Shown here piece after piece: positions 53,671-63,652 of a stretch of 64,000 nt of DNA; the first letter of the stretch is position 1; each line of letters starts with the position of its first letter. The stretch covers positions 36,483 through 100,482 of the forward strand of contig JANYGX010000008.1 of assembly GCA_025362295.1 (NCBI GenBank), written 5' to 3'. The notes beneath the pieces were generated by a model. It was not told where the DNA came from. It was given only the letters and a program-made list of their open reading frames with translations, and searched no databases. A program made the translations under genes and the position numbers. Origin of the DNA: Sphingomonadales bacterium (GTDB lineage: Bacteria > Pseudomonadota > Alphaproteobacteria > Sphingomonadales > Sphingomonadaceae).

Positions 53671-55173
53671 CTAATTTTTCGCCATCACTACCAATTTCAC
53701 TCGCTGACCTTTCGGTAAAACATCATTGGTAGCCAAACCATTCAGCACCTGAAAACGTTCCAGTTGATTGTCGCTGTAGGCCATACGCTGGGCGAGGGAT
53801 TGCGCCGTGTCGCCCATTTTCACAGTCACCACCTGAATGCGCCGCTCATGCATGTTCGCGGCCTCGGTGGCCGTGATCGGGCGGAAGGAATTGATCATTT
53901 GCTGCAAGCCGCTATCGACCTGCGGGGTTACAGCCGCAGGGGTTGAAATAATAAAATGATAGGCTGTGGTCGGGCTAAACCGGTAAGCGACAACGGCGAC
54001 ATCGACCTGACCATTCTGGGTTTGTGCGCGCACGGCAGCAATGGCTGTTTCCATGCCGTTGATTGTGGTGTGACGTGCGGCCCCCAATTGGGTGCCGGAC
54101 TGCTCGGCAATTTTACGCCACGCTTGAGCAATGTCGTCATCCAGCGACTGGCCAGCAGCGAGCGGCCCGCCGACAAATTGCAGTTGTGCCCCACTGGGGC
54201 CAGTGGCAACCACAGCGGCATCGCCATTATCAAGCCGGTAGCCTTGCGGCACGGAGAAGGTGAATTTAAGCTTCTTGTGCGAAAAACTTTGACCATAAAT
54301 AAAGCCCTGGTCCGCCGTATCATCAATCACCAAACCATCAATGGCGTTCAAAAACTGGTTGCGGTTGCGAGATTTTTGCGCGGCTGTGGCTGTGCCTTGT
54401 GCAATGGCTTGCGCAGCCAGCTGGCTGGCTTTGGTCACCCGGTCGGCTGTCAGCGGATGAGTACGTGCCCAGCTCGGCGCCTGGCTTGCCACGCCACCGG
54501 AAAGTTTGGTGTCAAAATCTGTCTGTGCGCCCAGTGCGCGCAACATGTCTGCTGCCGCACCCGGGTCATATCCAGCGCGCGTGATATAGCGGATGCCCAA
54601 CGCGTCAGCTTTATATTCCTGGCCGCGTGAATAGCTGAGTGTTTCCATCTGAGCGGCTTGGCCTAGCAATCCGGCAACCAGGTTCGATCCGGTGACGGCA
54701 CCCAACACACCCGCCAAAACGCCCTCAAGCTGGGAACGGGTTTCGCGCTTGGCTGTATGGCGGTCCGTAACATGGCCGGTTTCGTGGCCAAGCACCGAGG
54801 CAAGTTCCGCCTCATCGTTCATCAAAGCCAGCAACTGACGTGTGATGTAGATATAGCCTCCGGGCAAAGCAAAGGCATTGAGCACGCGCGAATTTAGTAG
54901 TGTATAAGTGAAAGGTTCCTTCGCCAGCTCTGAATTCAGTGCCATGCGACCGCCCACCTGCGCCACATAGCCAGCCACATTGTCGTCCGGATAGGCACCG
55001 CCGTATTCCGCTAGAATTTTGGGATGCTCTTGCTGGCCGATCTGCTTTTCCTGAGCGTTAGACACAAACGGCGTGAAATCTCGCTTGCCGTCTGCCGGAG
55101 AGGCTATCGCTGCCGCAAAAGTCGCCGTCATCAAACCTGTTGCCAAAGCCAAATGCAATGCCTGTCGTCTCAT
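53671..55173 (-). CDS. Periplasmic M48-family metalloprotease with C-terminal LysM-like domain
   Basis: 500 residues. Signal peptide (LALATGLMTATFAAAIASPA). Zinc motif HETGH in VLGHETGHVTDRHTAKRE (about 128-145), distal Glu in YSRGQEYKADALGIRYI, and ARTHPLTADRV, as in BepA/YfgC-type M48 proteases. A middle domain of unknown fold follows. The C-terminus (about 445-500: VKMGDTAQSLAQRMAYSDNQLERFQVLNGL) looks like LysM. Probably an envelope quality-control protease that processes or degrades misassembled outer-membrane proteins. Confidence 0.92.
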   Translation of the reverse strand: MRRQALHLALATGLMTATFAAAIASPADGKRDFTPFVSNAQEKQIGQQEHPKILAEYGGAYPDDNVAGYVAQVGGRMALNSELAKEPFTYTLLNSRVLNAFALPGGYIYITRQLLALMNDEAELASVLGHETGHVTDRHTAKRETRSQLEGVLAGVLGAVTGSNLVAGLLGQAAQMETLSYSRGQEYKADALGIRYITRAGYDPGAAADMLRALGAQTDFDTKLSGGVASQAPSWARTHPLTADRVTKASQLAAQAIAQGTATAAQKSRNRNQFLNAIDGLVIDDTADQGFIYGQSFSHKKLKFTFSVPQGYRLDNGDAAVVATGPSGAQLQFVGGPLAAGQSLDDDIAQAWRKIAEQSGTQLGAARHTTINGMETAIAAVRAQTQNGQVDVAVVAYRFSPTTAYHFIISTPAAVTPQVDSGLQQMINSFRPITATEAANMHERRIQVVTVKMGDTAQSLAQRMAYSDNQLERFQVLNGLATNDVLPKGQRVKLVVMAKN

Positions 55174-55283
55174 GCCATTATCCTTTTGTTGCCAGTGTTA
55201 ACCAAATCACATAAACCCTAATGCTTGGTTTTATGCAAGTGTGTTGACCACGCTTCATGATTCCGCCAATAGGCACTATCAAT

Positions 55284-55360
55284 GGCCCCGTAGCTCAGCC
55301 GGATAGAGCGACGGTTTCCTAAACCGTAGGCCGCAGGTTCGAGACCTGCCGGGGTCACCA
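55284..55360 (+). tRNA. tRNA-Arg (anticodon CCT)
   Basis: 77 nt including an encoded CCA. Acceptor GGCCCCG pairs with CGGGGTC (one G-U), D-arm GTAGCTCAGCCGGATAGAGC, anticodon stem ACGGT/ACCGT around TTCCTAA (anticodon CCT, reads AGG), T-arm GCAGGTTCGAGACCTGC. It stands alone between the M48 gene and the second pilin gene. No integrase or repeated 3' end is visible next to it. Confidence 0.97.
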
Positions 55361-55455
55361 AGGCTATGCTTGAAGTGGTCATCGCCGAATGTATGATTTT
55401 GGCTTTAATGACACGTATGTGTCAATAATGACTATAGCGCCTTAATCACAAAACT

Positions 55456-55629
55456 TCATGAGCCAGATGTAACGTTACCGGTGATGCCTGTAAATTTGTT
55501 CAAAATAGCCGTTTTGAGTGTTGGCAGGGAGGCCAGAATGCCCACGGCCAATATACTTGCCAGCAACACATATTCAATGGAAGTTGCGGCAGCCTCGTTG
55601 CGTACAAGAGATAACAATTTATACCGCAT
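55456..55629 (-). CDS. Flp-type pilin with altered cleavage site
   Basis: 57 residues from the ATG at 55629 (the frame opens at 55653). Same layout as the pilin at 51039: basic leader, NEAAATSIEYVLLASILAVGIL, then LPTLKTAILNKFTGITGNVTSGS. Glu +5 and Tyr +6 are kept, but the usual Gly at -1 is Ala. Same length as the first pilin and similar C-terminus (VNVTSGT / GNVTSGS), so a diverged paralogue. No tad locus nearby. Confidence 0.85.
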   Translation of the reverse strand: MRYKLLSLVRNEAAATSIEYVLLASILAVGILASLPTLKTAILNKFTGITGNVTSGS

Positions 55630-55743
55630 GCAAAACTCTTGCCTTAAAATCATAAATCCAGGTTGGGTTTACCGATTAAGATGTATGTTACACAAACATA
55701 TTAAGATATTTTTAATGGCTGCTAACAAAAAGGTTAATACACC

Positions 55744-57444
55744 CTACTGACATGCCCCGCTGCCAAAGTCGGCAAGTTCAAGGCAACGACCGTCAACCGG
55801 GGATGGCGGCGCAAACCCCAGGATGTGGGAAAGCGTCGGCGCTATATCGATGGTTTTGACCGGCAGTGGCCGTTCCTGTGCAGGCGCATCAGGCCACCAG
55901 AAAATAATGGGCACACGCCTGTCGTAGTTATAGGGTGTTCCGTGGCCAGCAATAGTATCACCAGGCTTGGTTGGAATGCCAAGGTAAGTGAACGGCTGGA
56001 ACGCGACGAATATATCCCCAGCTCGCGTGGGGTCCGCATTGACAGCAAAACGTTGCAGGATGGTCATTTCATCCGCCGGCAAGCCGGCTGGCGGTGTGTT
56101 GGCCTGGGCTTGCTCGCGGGAAAACACCTGAGCCACACTTGGCTCGGCTGCAATCAGTTGCAATGCTTTGGCAAGCACAGCTTGGCGCCGCGTGCCCGTG
56201 TCCGCTTTGCCCTTTTCATCAACGATATGGAGTTGCTGCACGTCTTTGCCACCGTCAGCGGCAGTGATCGGATCGTAAAAGGGTAATTTTAATGCAGTGC
56301 GGAGTTTTTCATTAAGGTCACCAAGAAAATTGCCAGGGCTGTAGCGAACAGCTGTTGGAAAACTGCGTTGCGCAGAGCGTTCTACGACATCAGCGCCGCC
56401 ATGGTCGGCGCTCAGCACAATCATCACCGGCACCTTCATCGCTTTCAGCTCGGCTAAAAATATTTCAAGGTTCGCGTCGAGTCGTGTAAGCTGGTCACAC
56501 ATTTCAGGCCCCTGCGTGCCAAACCGGTGGCCCATATAATCTGTCGAAGATAAACCAATGGCCAGCAGATCGGTGCCCTTGCCAAGCCCGAGGCTTTTGG
56601 ATTTTATCAAACTGCGCGCAGCATCAAGCGTTATGGTGTCGAGGAGTGGTGTGACGCGATAAAACGGTTTGTCATTCACGCTGTCAAACGGCGACGTGGC
56701 ATCCGGCTGTGGCCCGATTGGTGGCACCTGCGACGGGAAATCGAAATTCGCCACCTTGTAGTGCGCGGCACGGGCGGCACACTGGTTGTTCACATATGCC
56801 CACGCTGGTGGCTGTTTTGCCCAGGCTTTGTGCAGGTCAGCATTAAAGCCTGCTAGCGGTGAGATTTTATCCGTTTCGCTTTCGCCCTTGGCAACGTAAG
56901 TTGTAAAGCCATAACCATCATTATACCAAAACACACCATCACCTTTGTGGCCAGCCATCATGATTGCAGCGCGGTCTTTGCCGGACACGGCATACACCCG
57001 ATTGTCAGCGGATTGTTGCTTCAGCCAGTCACCGAGTGTGGAACTCAGCAGATTGTCCGGGCCACGAGGCTCGGCTTTCGGCAAGCCCGCCACCGTATAG
57101 GCAGGCGCATACGCACAATATACATCTTTACCCTGCACGCTGTCGTACCACGTGTTGGCGACAATGCCAGTGGCTGCCGGGTTTCGCCCTGTTAGCAACG
57201 TGGAATGACCGGGGCAGGTTTCCGTGGCTGCGTGAGATTGGTAACCGTTTGAATAGACAATGCCGGTTGTGCTCAGTGTGTGCAACCCGCCGGTGAATTT
57301 GCCGCGCCACTCGTCGAACAGGTTGCTGCCGAACTGATCAACGGAGATGACGATAAGCAATTTCGGTTTGGCGGTAGCGGTTGCCGCAATTGAAGGCTTA
57401 ATGAGAAACAAACCGGTTGCGATGATCAATAGAAACTGCCGCAT
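55744..57444 (-). CDS. PafA-like alkaline phosphatase / phosphodiesterase
   Basis: 566 residues. Signal peptide (LLIIATGLFLIKPSIAATA). VISVDQFGSN with a metal-binding Asp; AATETCPGHSTLLTG at about 74-88 with a Thr nucleophile (T-x-CPGHST, PafA type); SADHGGADVVE with Asp/His metal ligands; and a late GHGTPYNYDRRVPIIFW containing the third His. Calcium-independent phosphatases of this type release phosphate from many organophosphates in the periplasm. It follows the TonB receptor on the same strand behind a Pho-box-like site. Confidence 0.9.
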   Translation of the reverse strand: MRQFLLIIATGLFLIKPSIAATATAKPKLLIVISVDQFGSNLFDEWRGKFTGGLHTLSTTGIVYSNGYQSHAATETCPGHSTLLTGRNPAATGIVANTWYDSVQGKDVYCAYAPAYTVAGLPKAEPRGPDNLLSSTLGDWLKQQSADNRVYAVSGKDRAAIMMAGHKGDGVFWYNDGYGFTTYVAKGESETDKISPLAGFNADLHKAWAKQPPAWAYVNNQCAARAAHYKVANFDFPSQVPPIGPQPDATSPFDSVNDKPFYRVTPLLDTITLDAARSLIKSKSLGLGKGTDLLAIGLSSTDYMGHRFGTQGPEMCDQLTRLDANLEIFLAELKAMKVPVMIVLSADHGGADVVERSAQRSFPTAVRYSPGNFLGDLNEKLRTALKLPFYDPITAADGGKDVQQLHIVDEKGKADTGTRRQAVLAKALQLIAAEPSVAQVFSREQAQANTPPAGLPADEMTILQRFAVNADPTRAGDIFVAFQPFTYLGIPTKPGDTIAGHGTPYNYDRRVPIIFWWPDAPAQERPLPVKTIDIAPTLSHILGFAPPSPVDGRCLELADFGSGACQ

Positions 57445-57531
57445 GATGTTACCTTTTCAATCTGTTGCCAGCCCGGCCCCGGCCTTAAATTTTGACACAA
57501 GGTAAAGTTGCACAGTTTCTATTGGTTTGTA

Positions 57532-57558
57532 CAGCCGCCTTAGGAATAAAGACGGCTG
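57532..57558 (-). promoter_or_regulatory. Intercistronic hairpin, receptor-phosphatase
   Basis: CAGCCG and CGGCTG arms around a 15-nt loop, 9 nt after the receptor stop in its own direction. No T-run follows, so it is more likely an mRNA-stabilising or attenuating hairpin than a terminator; the phosphatase may still be cotranscribed. Confidence 0.5.
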
Positions 57559-57566
57559 GTTAGGCA

Positions 57567-60146
57567 CTATTGAAACTTAAATCTCACCCCGGCTTCAAAT
57601 GTTTGCAAGTAAAATTCTCTTTGTGTCACCCGCGCATCGATCAGTTGCGAATAACGAAGCGGTGAGTTGTTAAGGTTCTTGGCGTTGAAATAAACGGCAA
57701 AGTCTTTGATGATATCATAACTGCTGGTCCAATCGATCTGGGTGCGGGCGCTTTGAATGGTTGCACCAAAGTCAAAGAAACTGCTGGAGACATGCGTGGC
57801 TGAAAGTCGAGCCTGAACACCGTGCGCTTCATAATACAGCGACGTGTTGTAGGTGAATTTTGATGTGCCCGGAAGTTCGCTTGATGTTGTAGCGCCGGCA
57901 AGCTGGCCTTTGGATTTTGCATAGGTGAAGTTTGCATTCACACCTATACCATCGAAGGGGGCAGGCAAGAATGCCATACGCTGGTCATAAGCCGCTTCCA
58001 TACCGTAGACATTGGCCGATTGCGCATTGGCAAAGGTCACGAGATTTGCCAGTGTGCCGGACGGCAAGCCATTAAAGCCAGCAAAGGCAAACGGCACACC
58101 CAACCGGGTGACAGGCAACACATAATTATTGAACTCTTTGCCAAACAATCCCAGCGAAAAAATGCCGTGCTCTGGCAAGTAATATTCAAGTGAAACATCG
58201 AAATTATTACCCGTTGTCGGTTTAAGGTTAGGATTTCCTGTTGTCACTTTTGGCACGATATTAGCTAGACTGATCGATTGATTGGGTGTGATCTGAAAAA
58301 AACCTGGCCGTGCTATACCTGTTGAATAAGTTGCGCGGCCAATCAGTGCAGGCTGAAAGGCATAACGGGCCTGAACCGTAGGAAATATGTTCGTATAGCT
58401 GCGATTTATCGTGCTTGGGCCAAGTATACCTGTTGCAGGGTCGATGCCTGTGCCGCGATAGGTCGCTCTGGTGTTTTCAATCCGTGCACCGATGAGAAAA
58501 CTCAAGTCATCAAACTTAATATCGTACTGGGCATAGCCAGCATAAATATTTTCACTATCATTGAAAGAGCCACGCACGCCGTTGTTTACACTAAGTGTCG
58601 GGGTCAATGCCCCACTGACAAATTTGTCAACGTCAAAACCATTGATCGGGTTTCCGATTTGGTAGGTCCCGTTATAAAATGTGACGGGTGCATTGTATTG
58701 AAATTGTGTCAAAGGTAAATTCAAAGCTGCGACAGCATTACCATCATACTTGAACGAAGCGAGTGCGATTGATTTATCGCGCAAACGGACTTCACCACCA
58801 AATTTAAATTTACCATCACCGTCATAAACCGGAATAGTAACGTTAAACGCACCTGACCATTCTTTGTCATTATCAAACTCAGTGCTGTTGGCAAATGTTG
58901 TCAGGCTGTATTGACTTGAATCCAAAACGCCTGCCGTATTTTGGGTATAAATTATCGCATTCGGATTTGTGCTGTTATAAGAAACCGATACAGCATTCGG
59001 ATTGGTAAAAGCACTGAAATAATCGTAGGGCTTATTATACGCCGCCTTGGAAAAGGAGCCACGATAATCGACGGAAAAACTTTCAAATTTATCCTTGCCG
59101 CCAAAAGTGTAAATTGTATTGCGATGTGTTTCAACTTCGTTCCGGTTTGATTTTGTCAGACCTGAATTGTCTGATGTTGCTGTAATCAGATTATTTTGAG
59201 TGTGTCCATTAAAGTCACCAAACTGAATGGCTAGTATCTGCCGGTAAACACTTTCGCGGTAACCAGCCACACCATATCTGAAAAAATAGGCATGATCATC
59301 ATTGGGTTTGTATTCAACGTCTGCACCATAGGCAAAGCGACGGCGGTTGTACTTGTAATAGCGCAAATCAACGGCATCGATGGTGCGGTCCGGGTCATCA
59401 AAGCGATAGCCTGGTTCTGCATCGTCAATGCCGCGCCGATCTTCGTTATAGGCGCCCGTTAACAATATCCGCAGCGGGTGCTTCTCCGAGAAAAAACCAG
59501 TGCCATCGCCACCAAGGCCGAATTTGTATCCGACTGTGCCTTCAGCACGAGCCCCGTAGGATTTCCGCAAATTTTGATAGCTGCCACCCAAGGTGCCTTC
59601 CACCAGATAATTGCCTTTCATGGCTTGTGCGGTACGCGGTGTCAGCTCGATCGAGCCACCCAGGCCTTCTGCCTCATGGCTCGGTAGTCCGGTTTTGGTA
59701 ACGATGATCTGGTCGATCATGCCGGTTGGTATAGTATCAAACTCTACAGCACGGCCACTGCCACTGGCGGCTGTGCCGCCGGGAAACGTGTTAAGCAAAA
59801 CCACGCCATCAAACGTCGCCCCGTTCAAATTTGCATCCAGACCGCGCAAATTGATGAAACGGCCTTCGCCTGTATCGGACGACAGCGACAATCCGGGAAC
59901 ACGTCCAAGCGCTTCTGCGGCATTGAAATCAGGATATTTGGCAATTTCTTCTGCTGACTGAATGTTCACGAGATTGGGTGCAATTTTTTGAACACTGCGG
60001 GCTTGCTCACGCGTGCGGGAGGCCGTCACAACAATCTCGTCAATCGCAGTGGGCTTGACTGCGTTTTGCGCAAACGCAACTGGCGAAGTCGTTGTCATCA
60101 GCGTAGTAAATACAGAAGCTAATGTGTATGGGATGCAACGTACCAT
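57567..60146 (-). CDS. TonB-dependent outer-membrane receptor
   Basis: 859 residues. Signal peptide (VFTTLMTTTSPVAFAQ), TonB-box-like DEIVVTASRTREQ, plug domain (IAKYPDFNAAEALGRVPGLSLSSDTGEGRFINLRGLDANLNGATFDGV; IDQIIVTKTGLPSHEAEGLGGSIELTPRTA), then about 22 beta strands, ending REFYLQTFEAGVRFKFQ with terminal aromatic-x-aromatic. The plug resembles the group annotated for complex organic ligands rather than siderophores. With a downstream phosphatase and upstream Pho-box-like repeats, uptake of an organophosphate is a reasonable inference. Confidence 0.93.
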   Translation of the reverse strand: MVRCIPYTLASVFTTLMTTTSPVAFAQNAVKPTAIDEIVVTASRTREQARSVQKIAPNLVNIQSAEEIAKYPDFNAAEALGRVPGLSLSSDTGEGRFINLRGLDANLNGATFDGVVLLNTFPGGTAASGSGRAVEFDTIPTGMIDQIIVTKTGLPSHEAEGLGGSIELTPRTAQAMKGNYLVEGTLGGSYQNLRKSYGARAEGTVGYKFGLGGDGTGFFSEKHPLRILLTGAYNEDRRGIDDAEPGYRFDDPDRTIDAVDLRYYKYNRRRFAYGADVEYKPNDDHAYFFRYGVAGYRESVYRQILAIQFGDFNGHTQNNLITATSDNSGLTKSNRNEVETHRNTIYTFGGKDKFESFSVDYRGSFSKAAYNKPYDYFSAFTNPNAVSVSYNSTNPNAIIYTQNTAGVLDSSQYSLTTFANSTEFDNDKEWSGAFNVTIPVYDGDGKFKFGGEVRLRDKSIALASFKYDGNAVAALNLPLTQFQYNAPVTFYNGTYQIGNPINGFDVDKFVSGALTPTLSVNNGVRGSFNDSENIYAGYAQYDIKFDDLSFLIGARIENTRATYRGTGIDPATGILGPSTINRSYTNIFPTVQARYAFQPALIGRATYSTGIARPGFFQITPNQSISLANIVPKVTTGNPNLKPTTGNNFDVSLEYYLPEHGIFSLGLFGKEFNNYVLPVTRLGVPFAFAGFNGLPSGTLANLVTFANAQSANVYGMEAAYDQRMAFLPAPFDGIGVNANFTYAKSKGQLAGATTSSELPGTSKFTYNTSLYYEAHGVQARLSATHVSSSFFDFGATIQSARTQIDWTSSYDIIKDFAVYFNAKNLNNSPLRYSQLIDARVTQREFYLQTFEAGVRFKFQ

Positions 60147-60368
60147 AGTATATCTCCGTCATGTTTGATTTGGCAAAACAATTTACATCTCTTGGCAGTG
60201 AGATGTTGATGTCGTTAAAAGCCGTTAATCTGAACTCTTGATGACGGATTCATCACAGTTTTGTGACAGGCTGCCAGGCACGGTGATTATATTATACCTC
60301 TTCACATTATCGCTGCGGTGCGGCATTAGAGAGATTAATTATATGTTTTCAATAAAGGATAGCGCAGT
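60147..60368. promoter_or_regulatory. Divergent promoter region receptor / acnA
   Basis: 222 nt holding the Pho-box-like repeats near its middle and an AAAGGATAG ribosome binding site before acnA. No gene seen. Confidence 0.55.
60241..60269 (-). promoter_or_regulatory. Three-repeat Pho box upstream of the TonB receptor
   Basis: Read on the minus strand: CTGTCAC-AAAA-CTGTGAT-GAAT-CCGTCAT, three 7-bp units at exact 11-bp spacing. The PhoB consensus unit is CTGTCAT with 4-bp AT-rich spacers; the units differ from it by one, one and one base. It lies 95 nt upstream of the receptor start codon, room for a -10 element and leader. PhoB control of the receptor and phosphatase is inferred. Confidence 0.75.
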
Positions 60369-63056
60369 ATGACCACTATTGGCACGGACACACTCAAAAC
60401 CCGCTCCACATTCAGCACGGCTGGAAAATTGTTCAGTTACTATAGTTTGAAGGCGGCAGCCGCAGCGGTTGGTGATATATCGCGCCTGCCATTTTCCATG
60501 AAAGTGTTGCTCGAAAATTTATTGCGATTTGAGGATGGTGGAAAAACTGTCTCTGTCGATGATATAAAAGCCATGGTGGCCTGGCTTGGCAAACCCAGCT
60601 CTGATCAGGAAATTCAATACCGACCAGCGCGGGTGCTAATGCAGGATTTCACCGGTGTGCCCGCTGTAGTGGACTTGGCCGCCATGCGTGATGGCATGAT
60701 CAGACTTGGCGGCGATGCGACAAAAATAAACCCTCTGGTGCCGGTGGATCTGGTGATCGACCATTCGGTGATGGTGGACAATTTTGGCACCGCTGATGCG
60801 TTTGCTAAAAATGTGAAAACAGAATTCGAGCGCAATATCGAACGCTACGAGTTTCTCAAATGGGGCCAGCAGGCGATGAAGAATTTTCGCGTGGTGCCAC
60901 CGGGTACGGGCATTTGCCATCAAGTGAACCTTGAATATCTGGCACAAGTCGTGTGGACATCGGAAGATGCCAATGGCGAGACTGTGGCGTATCCTGACAC
61001 GCTGGTGGGCACTGACAGCCACACGACCATGGTCAATGGCCTTGGTGTGCTGGGCTGGGGCGTTGGCGGCATTGAGGCGGAGGCCGCTATGCTGGGCCAG
61101 CCGGTCTCGATGCTGATACCTGAGGTGGTTGGCTTTAAGCTCATTGGCAAGCTAAAAGAGGGCACCACAGCCACTGATCTCGTGCTTACAGTCACCAACA
61201 TGCTGCGTAAAAAAGGTGTGGTTGGCAAATTTGTCGAATTCTATGGCCCAGGTGTGCTTGACCTTAGTTTGGCAGATCAAGCCACAATCGCCAATATGGC
61301 GCCGGAATATGGTGCCACGTGCGGTTTCTTCCCGATCTCGCAAGTGACGCTGGATTATTTACACCTCACTGGCCGTGATGAGTGGCGCATTGCGCTGGTT
61401 GAGACCTACGCAAAAACGCAGGGCATGTGGGCCGATGCCAACACGCCGGACCCGGTGTTCACAGACACACTGGGGCTTGATCTCGCCAGTGTCGAGCCAT
61501 CGCTCGCTGGCCCGCGCCGCCCGCAAGATCGGGTGGCACTCTCGCAGGCAACATCAGCGTTTGTGCATGAACTTGATGGCTTTTATAAAAAACCGGAAGG
61601 TGTGACCAAACGCTTTGCCGTTGAGGGCAAAGCGTATACACTGGGCCATGGTGATGTTGTTTTGGCAGCCATCACCAGCTGCACCAACACATCAAACCCG
61701 GCGGTGATGATTGCTGCCGGTCTGGTTGCCAAGAAGGCCCACACCCTTGGCCTCACGCGCAAACCGTGGGTAAAATCGTCACTGGCGCCGGGCAGTCAAG
61801 TGGTGACAGATTATCTTGCCGTAGCCGGATTGCAGGAACATCTCGATGCGCTGGGGTTTAATCTGGTTGGCTATGGCTGCACCAGCTGCATCGGCAATTC
61901 AGGGCCACTGCCGGAGGCTGTCTCTAAAACCATCAACGCCAATGATCTGGTGGCGGTTGGGGTATTGTCCGGCAACCGTAACTTCGAGGGCCGCGTGTCG
62001 CCGGATATCAAAGCGAACTATCTGGCCTCACCGCCATTGGTTGTGGCCTACGCGCTCGCAGGCACAATGAAACTTGATATCACCACGGCAGCCCTTGGCA
62101 TTGGCCGTGATGGACAGGCGGTGTTCCTGCGCGATATCTGGCCAAGCAACGCAGAAATTCAGCAGACCATGAACACCTGTCTCAACCGCGACATGTTTGT
62201 GAAACGCTATGCCGATGTGTTCAAGGGCGACTCCAACTGGCAGAACATTAAAATCGGCACGGGCATGACCTACAACTGGTCGTCAACCTCGACCTATGTG
62301 CAGAACCCGCCGTACTTTCAGCACATCAGCAAAACGCCGGATGCAACCAACAATATTAGCAGTGCAAACCTGCTGGCGGTGCTGCCGGATTCCATCACCA
62401 CCGACCATATTTCACCGGCTGGCAACATCAAAGCTTCATCCCCGGCTGGCAAATACTTGCTCGAACGGCAAGTGAGTGCTGCAGATTTCAACGGCTACGG
62501 GTCGCGGCGCGGCAATCATGAGGTGATGATGCGCGGCACCTTTGCCAACATCCGCATCAGAAACGAGCTGGTGCCGGGCACCGAAGGTGGCATCACCAAA
62601 TATCTGCCAACCGGCGAGACCATGCCGATCTATGATGCCGCGATGAAATATGAGGCTGATAACAAGGCCACAGTGATTATTGCCGGCAAGGAATATGGCA
62701 CCGGTTCATCACGCGACTGGGCTGCCAAGGGCACCAATCTGCTCGGCGTGAAAGCGGTTATTGCTGAAAGCTTCGAGCGCATTCACCGCTCCAACTTGGT
62801 CGGCATGGCTGTTCTGCCACTGCAATTCAAGAATGGCATGACCCGCGCGGATTTAAAACTTGACGGTTCAGAAAGTTTTTCCATTCCCAACATGACACAC
62901 CTAAAACCGCAGCAGGATTTGGATGTGATCATGACGCGCAAGTCTGGGGAGGTGGTGACTTTCACCACCCTGTGCCGCATCGACACTGGCAACGAGATCA
63001 CTTATTTCTATCAGGGTGGCGTGCTGCCGTATGTGCTGAGGAACCTAGCCGCTTGA
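60369..63056 (+). CDS. acnA: Aconitate hydratase A
   Basis: 895 residues, standard length. [4Fe-4S] ligands in [10 protein letters not shown] (about 436) and [14 protein letters not shown] (about 502-505). Swivel domain with [46 protein letters not shown]. Interconverts citrate and isocitrate in the TCA cycle. Monocistronic-looking start with a good ribosome binding site; DUF1489 gene follows after 23 nt. Confidence 0.98.
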   Translation: MTTIGTDTLKTRSTFSTAGKLFSYYSLKAAAAAVGDISRLPFSMKVLLENLLRFEDGGKTVSVDDIKAMVAWLGKPSSDQEIQYRPARVLMQDFTGVPAVVDLAAMRDGMIRLGGDATKINPLVPVDLVIDHSVMVDNFGTADAFAKNVKTEFERNIERYEFLKWGQQAMKNFRVVPPGTGICHQVNLEYLAQVVWTSEDANGETVAYPDTLVGTDSHTTMVNGLGVLGWGVGGIEAEAAMLGQPVSMLIPEVVGFKLIGKLKEGTTATDLVLTVTNMLRKKGVVGKFVEFYGPGVLDLSLADQATIANMAPEYGATCGFFPISQVTLDYLHLTGRDEWRIALVETYAKTQGMWADANTPDPVFTDTLGLDLASVEPSLAGPRRPQDRVALSQATSAFVHELDGFYKKPEGVTKRFAVEGKAYTLGHGDVVLAAITSCTNTSNPAVMIAAGLVAKKAHTLGLTRKPWVKSSLAPGSQVVTDYLAVAGLQEHLDALGFNLVGYGCTSCIGNSGPLPEAVSKTINANDLVAVGVLSGNRNFEGRVSPDIKANYLASPPLVVAYALAGTMKLDITTAALGIGRDGQAVFLRDIWPSNAEIQQTMNTCLNRDMFVKRYADVFKGDSNWQNIKIGTGMTYNWSSTSTYVQNPPYFQHISKTPDATNNISSANLLAVLPDSITTDHISPAGNIKASSPAGKYLLERQVSAADFNGYGSRRGNHEVMMRGTFANIRIRNELVPGTEGGITKYLPTGETMPIYDAAMKYEADNKATVIIAGKEYGTGSSRDWAAKGTNLLGVKAVIAESFERIHRSNLVGMAVLPLQFKNGMTRADLKLDGSESFSIPNMTHLKPQQDLDVIMTRKSGEVVTFTTLCRIDTGNEITYFYQGGVLPYVLRNLAA

Positions 63057-63079
63057 TGCTTGCCTAAAAGAAAACCATT

Positions 63080-63508
63080 ATGCCCCTTCACCTCACCAAA
63101 TGCGCTGTTGGTTGCGACAGCCTTGAAGCGTTGCGCAGTGGTGAGAAGCGTTGGATTATGACACGAGAAGATGGTAAGCGCGCCTATCGCCACCGCACGC
63201 GCTATCTGCCCAAGCGCGCTTTGGAAATTGAAGACGGCGGCTCACTGTACTGGATTATCAAAAGCCAGCTGGTGGCCCGTCAGGCTGTTCTGGGCTTTGA
63301 AATGATGACAGAGGGTGCTGCCAGTTTTACGCTCATTCACTTGAACCCAGATATTATACCCTTGCTGCCACTGCCTCGTAAATTTCATCAAGGCTGGCGC
63401 TACATGGAAGCGGAAGATGCACCGGCTGATTTGGCGGACAGCGGCAAGGGAGCCGAGGCCATGCCACCGGCCTTATTGCAGGAATTGCGCGCATTGGGGC
63501 TCATGTAG
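63080..63508 (+). CDS. DUF1489 family protein
   Basis: 142 residues. MPLHLTKCAVGCDSLEALRSGEKRW and TRYLPKRALEIEDGGSLYWIIKSQLVARQAVLGFE are the conserved parts of this alphaproteobacterial family, followed by a Pro-rich segment RKFHQGWRYMEAEDAPADL. Function unknown. It is commonly found beside core metabolic genes; here it is in line with acnA. Confidence 0.9.
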   Translation: MPLHLTKCAVGCDSLEALRSGEKRWIMTREDGKRAYRHRTRYLPKRALEIEDGGSLYWIIKSQLVARQAVLGFEMMTEGAASFTLIHLNPDIIPLLPLPRKFHQGWRYMEAEDAPADLADSGKGAEAMPPALLQELRALGLM

Positions 63509-63652
63509 CGCTGCAAATATCCTCTGATGCGCGTTGTAGCAGCGGCAATCACACCCTATGAGGTTGGTTATGCAACCAATAGAAGAGTTCTGCGTTCTTA
63601 TGTTCGTCTTGGTACAAAAGCTACCGACGACACCTTGTTGTCTGGGGTAGTG

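Noticed and set aside
55284..55360. tRNA-Arg as an integration site for an island
   Set aside because: No integrase gene and no repeat of the tRNA 3' end found by eye in the window.
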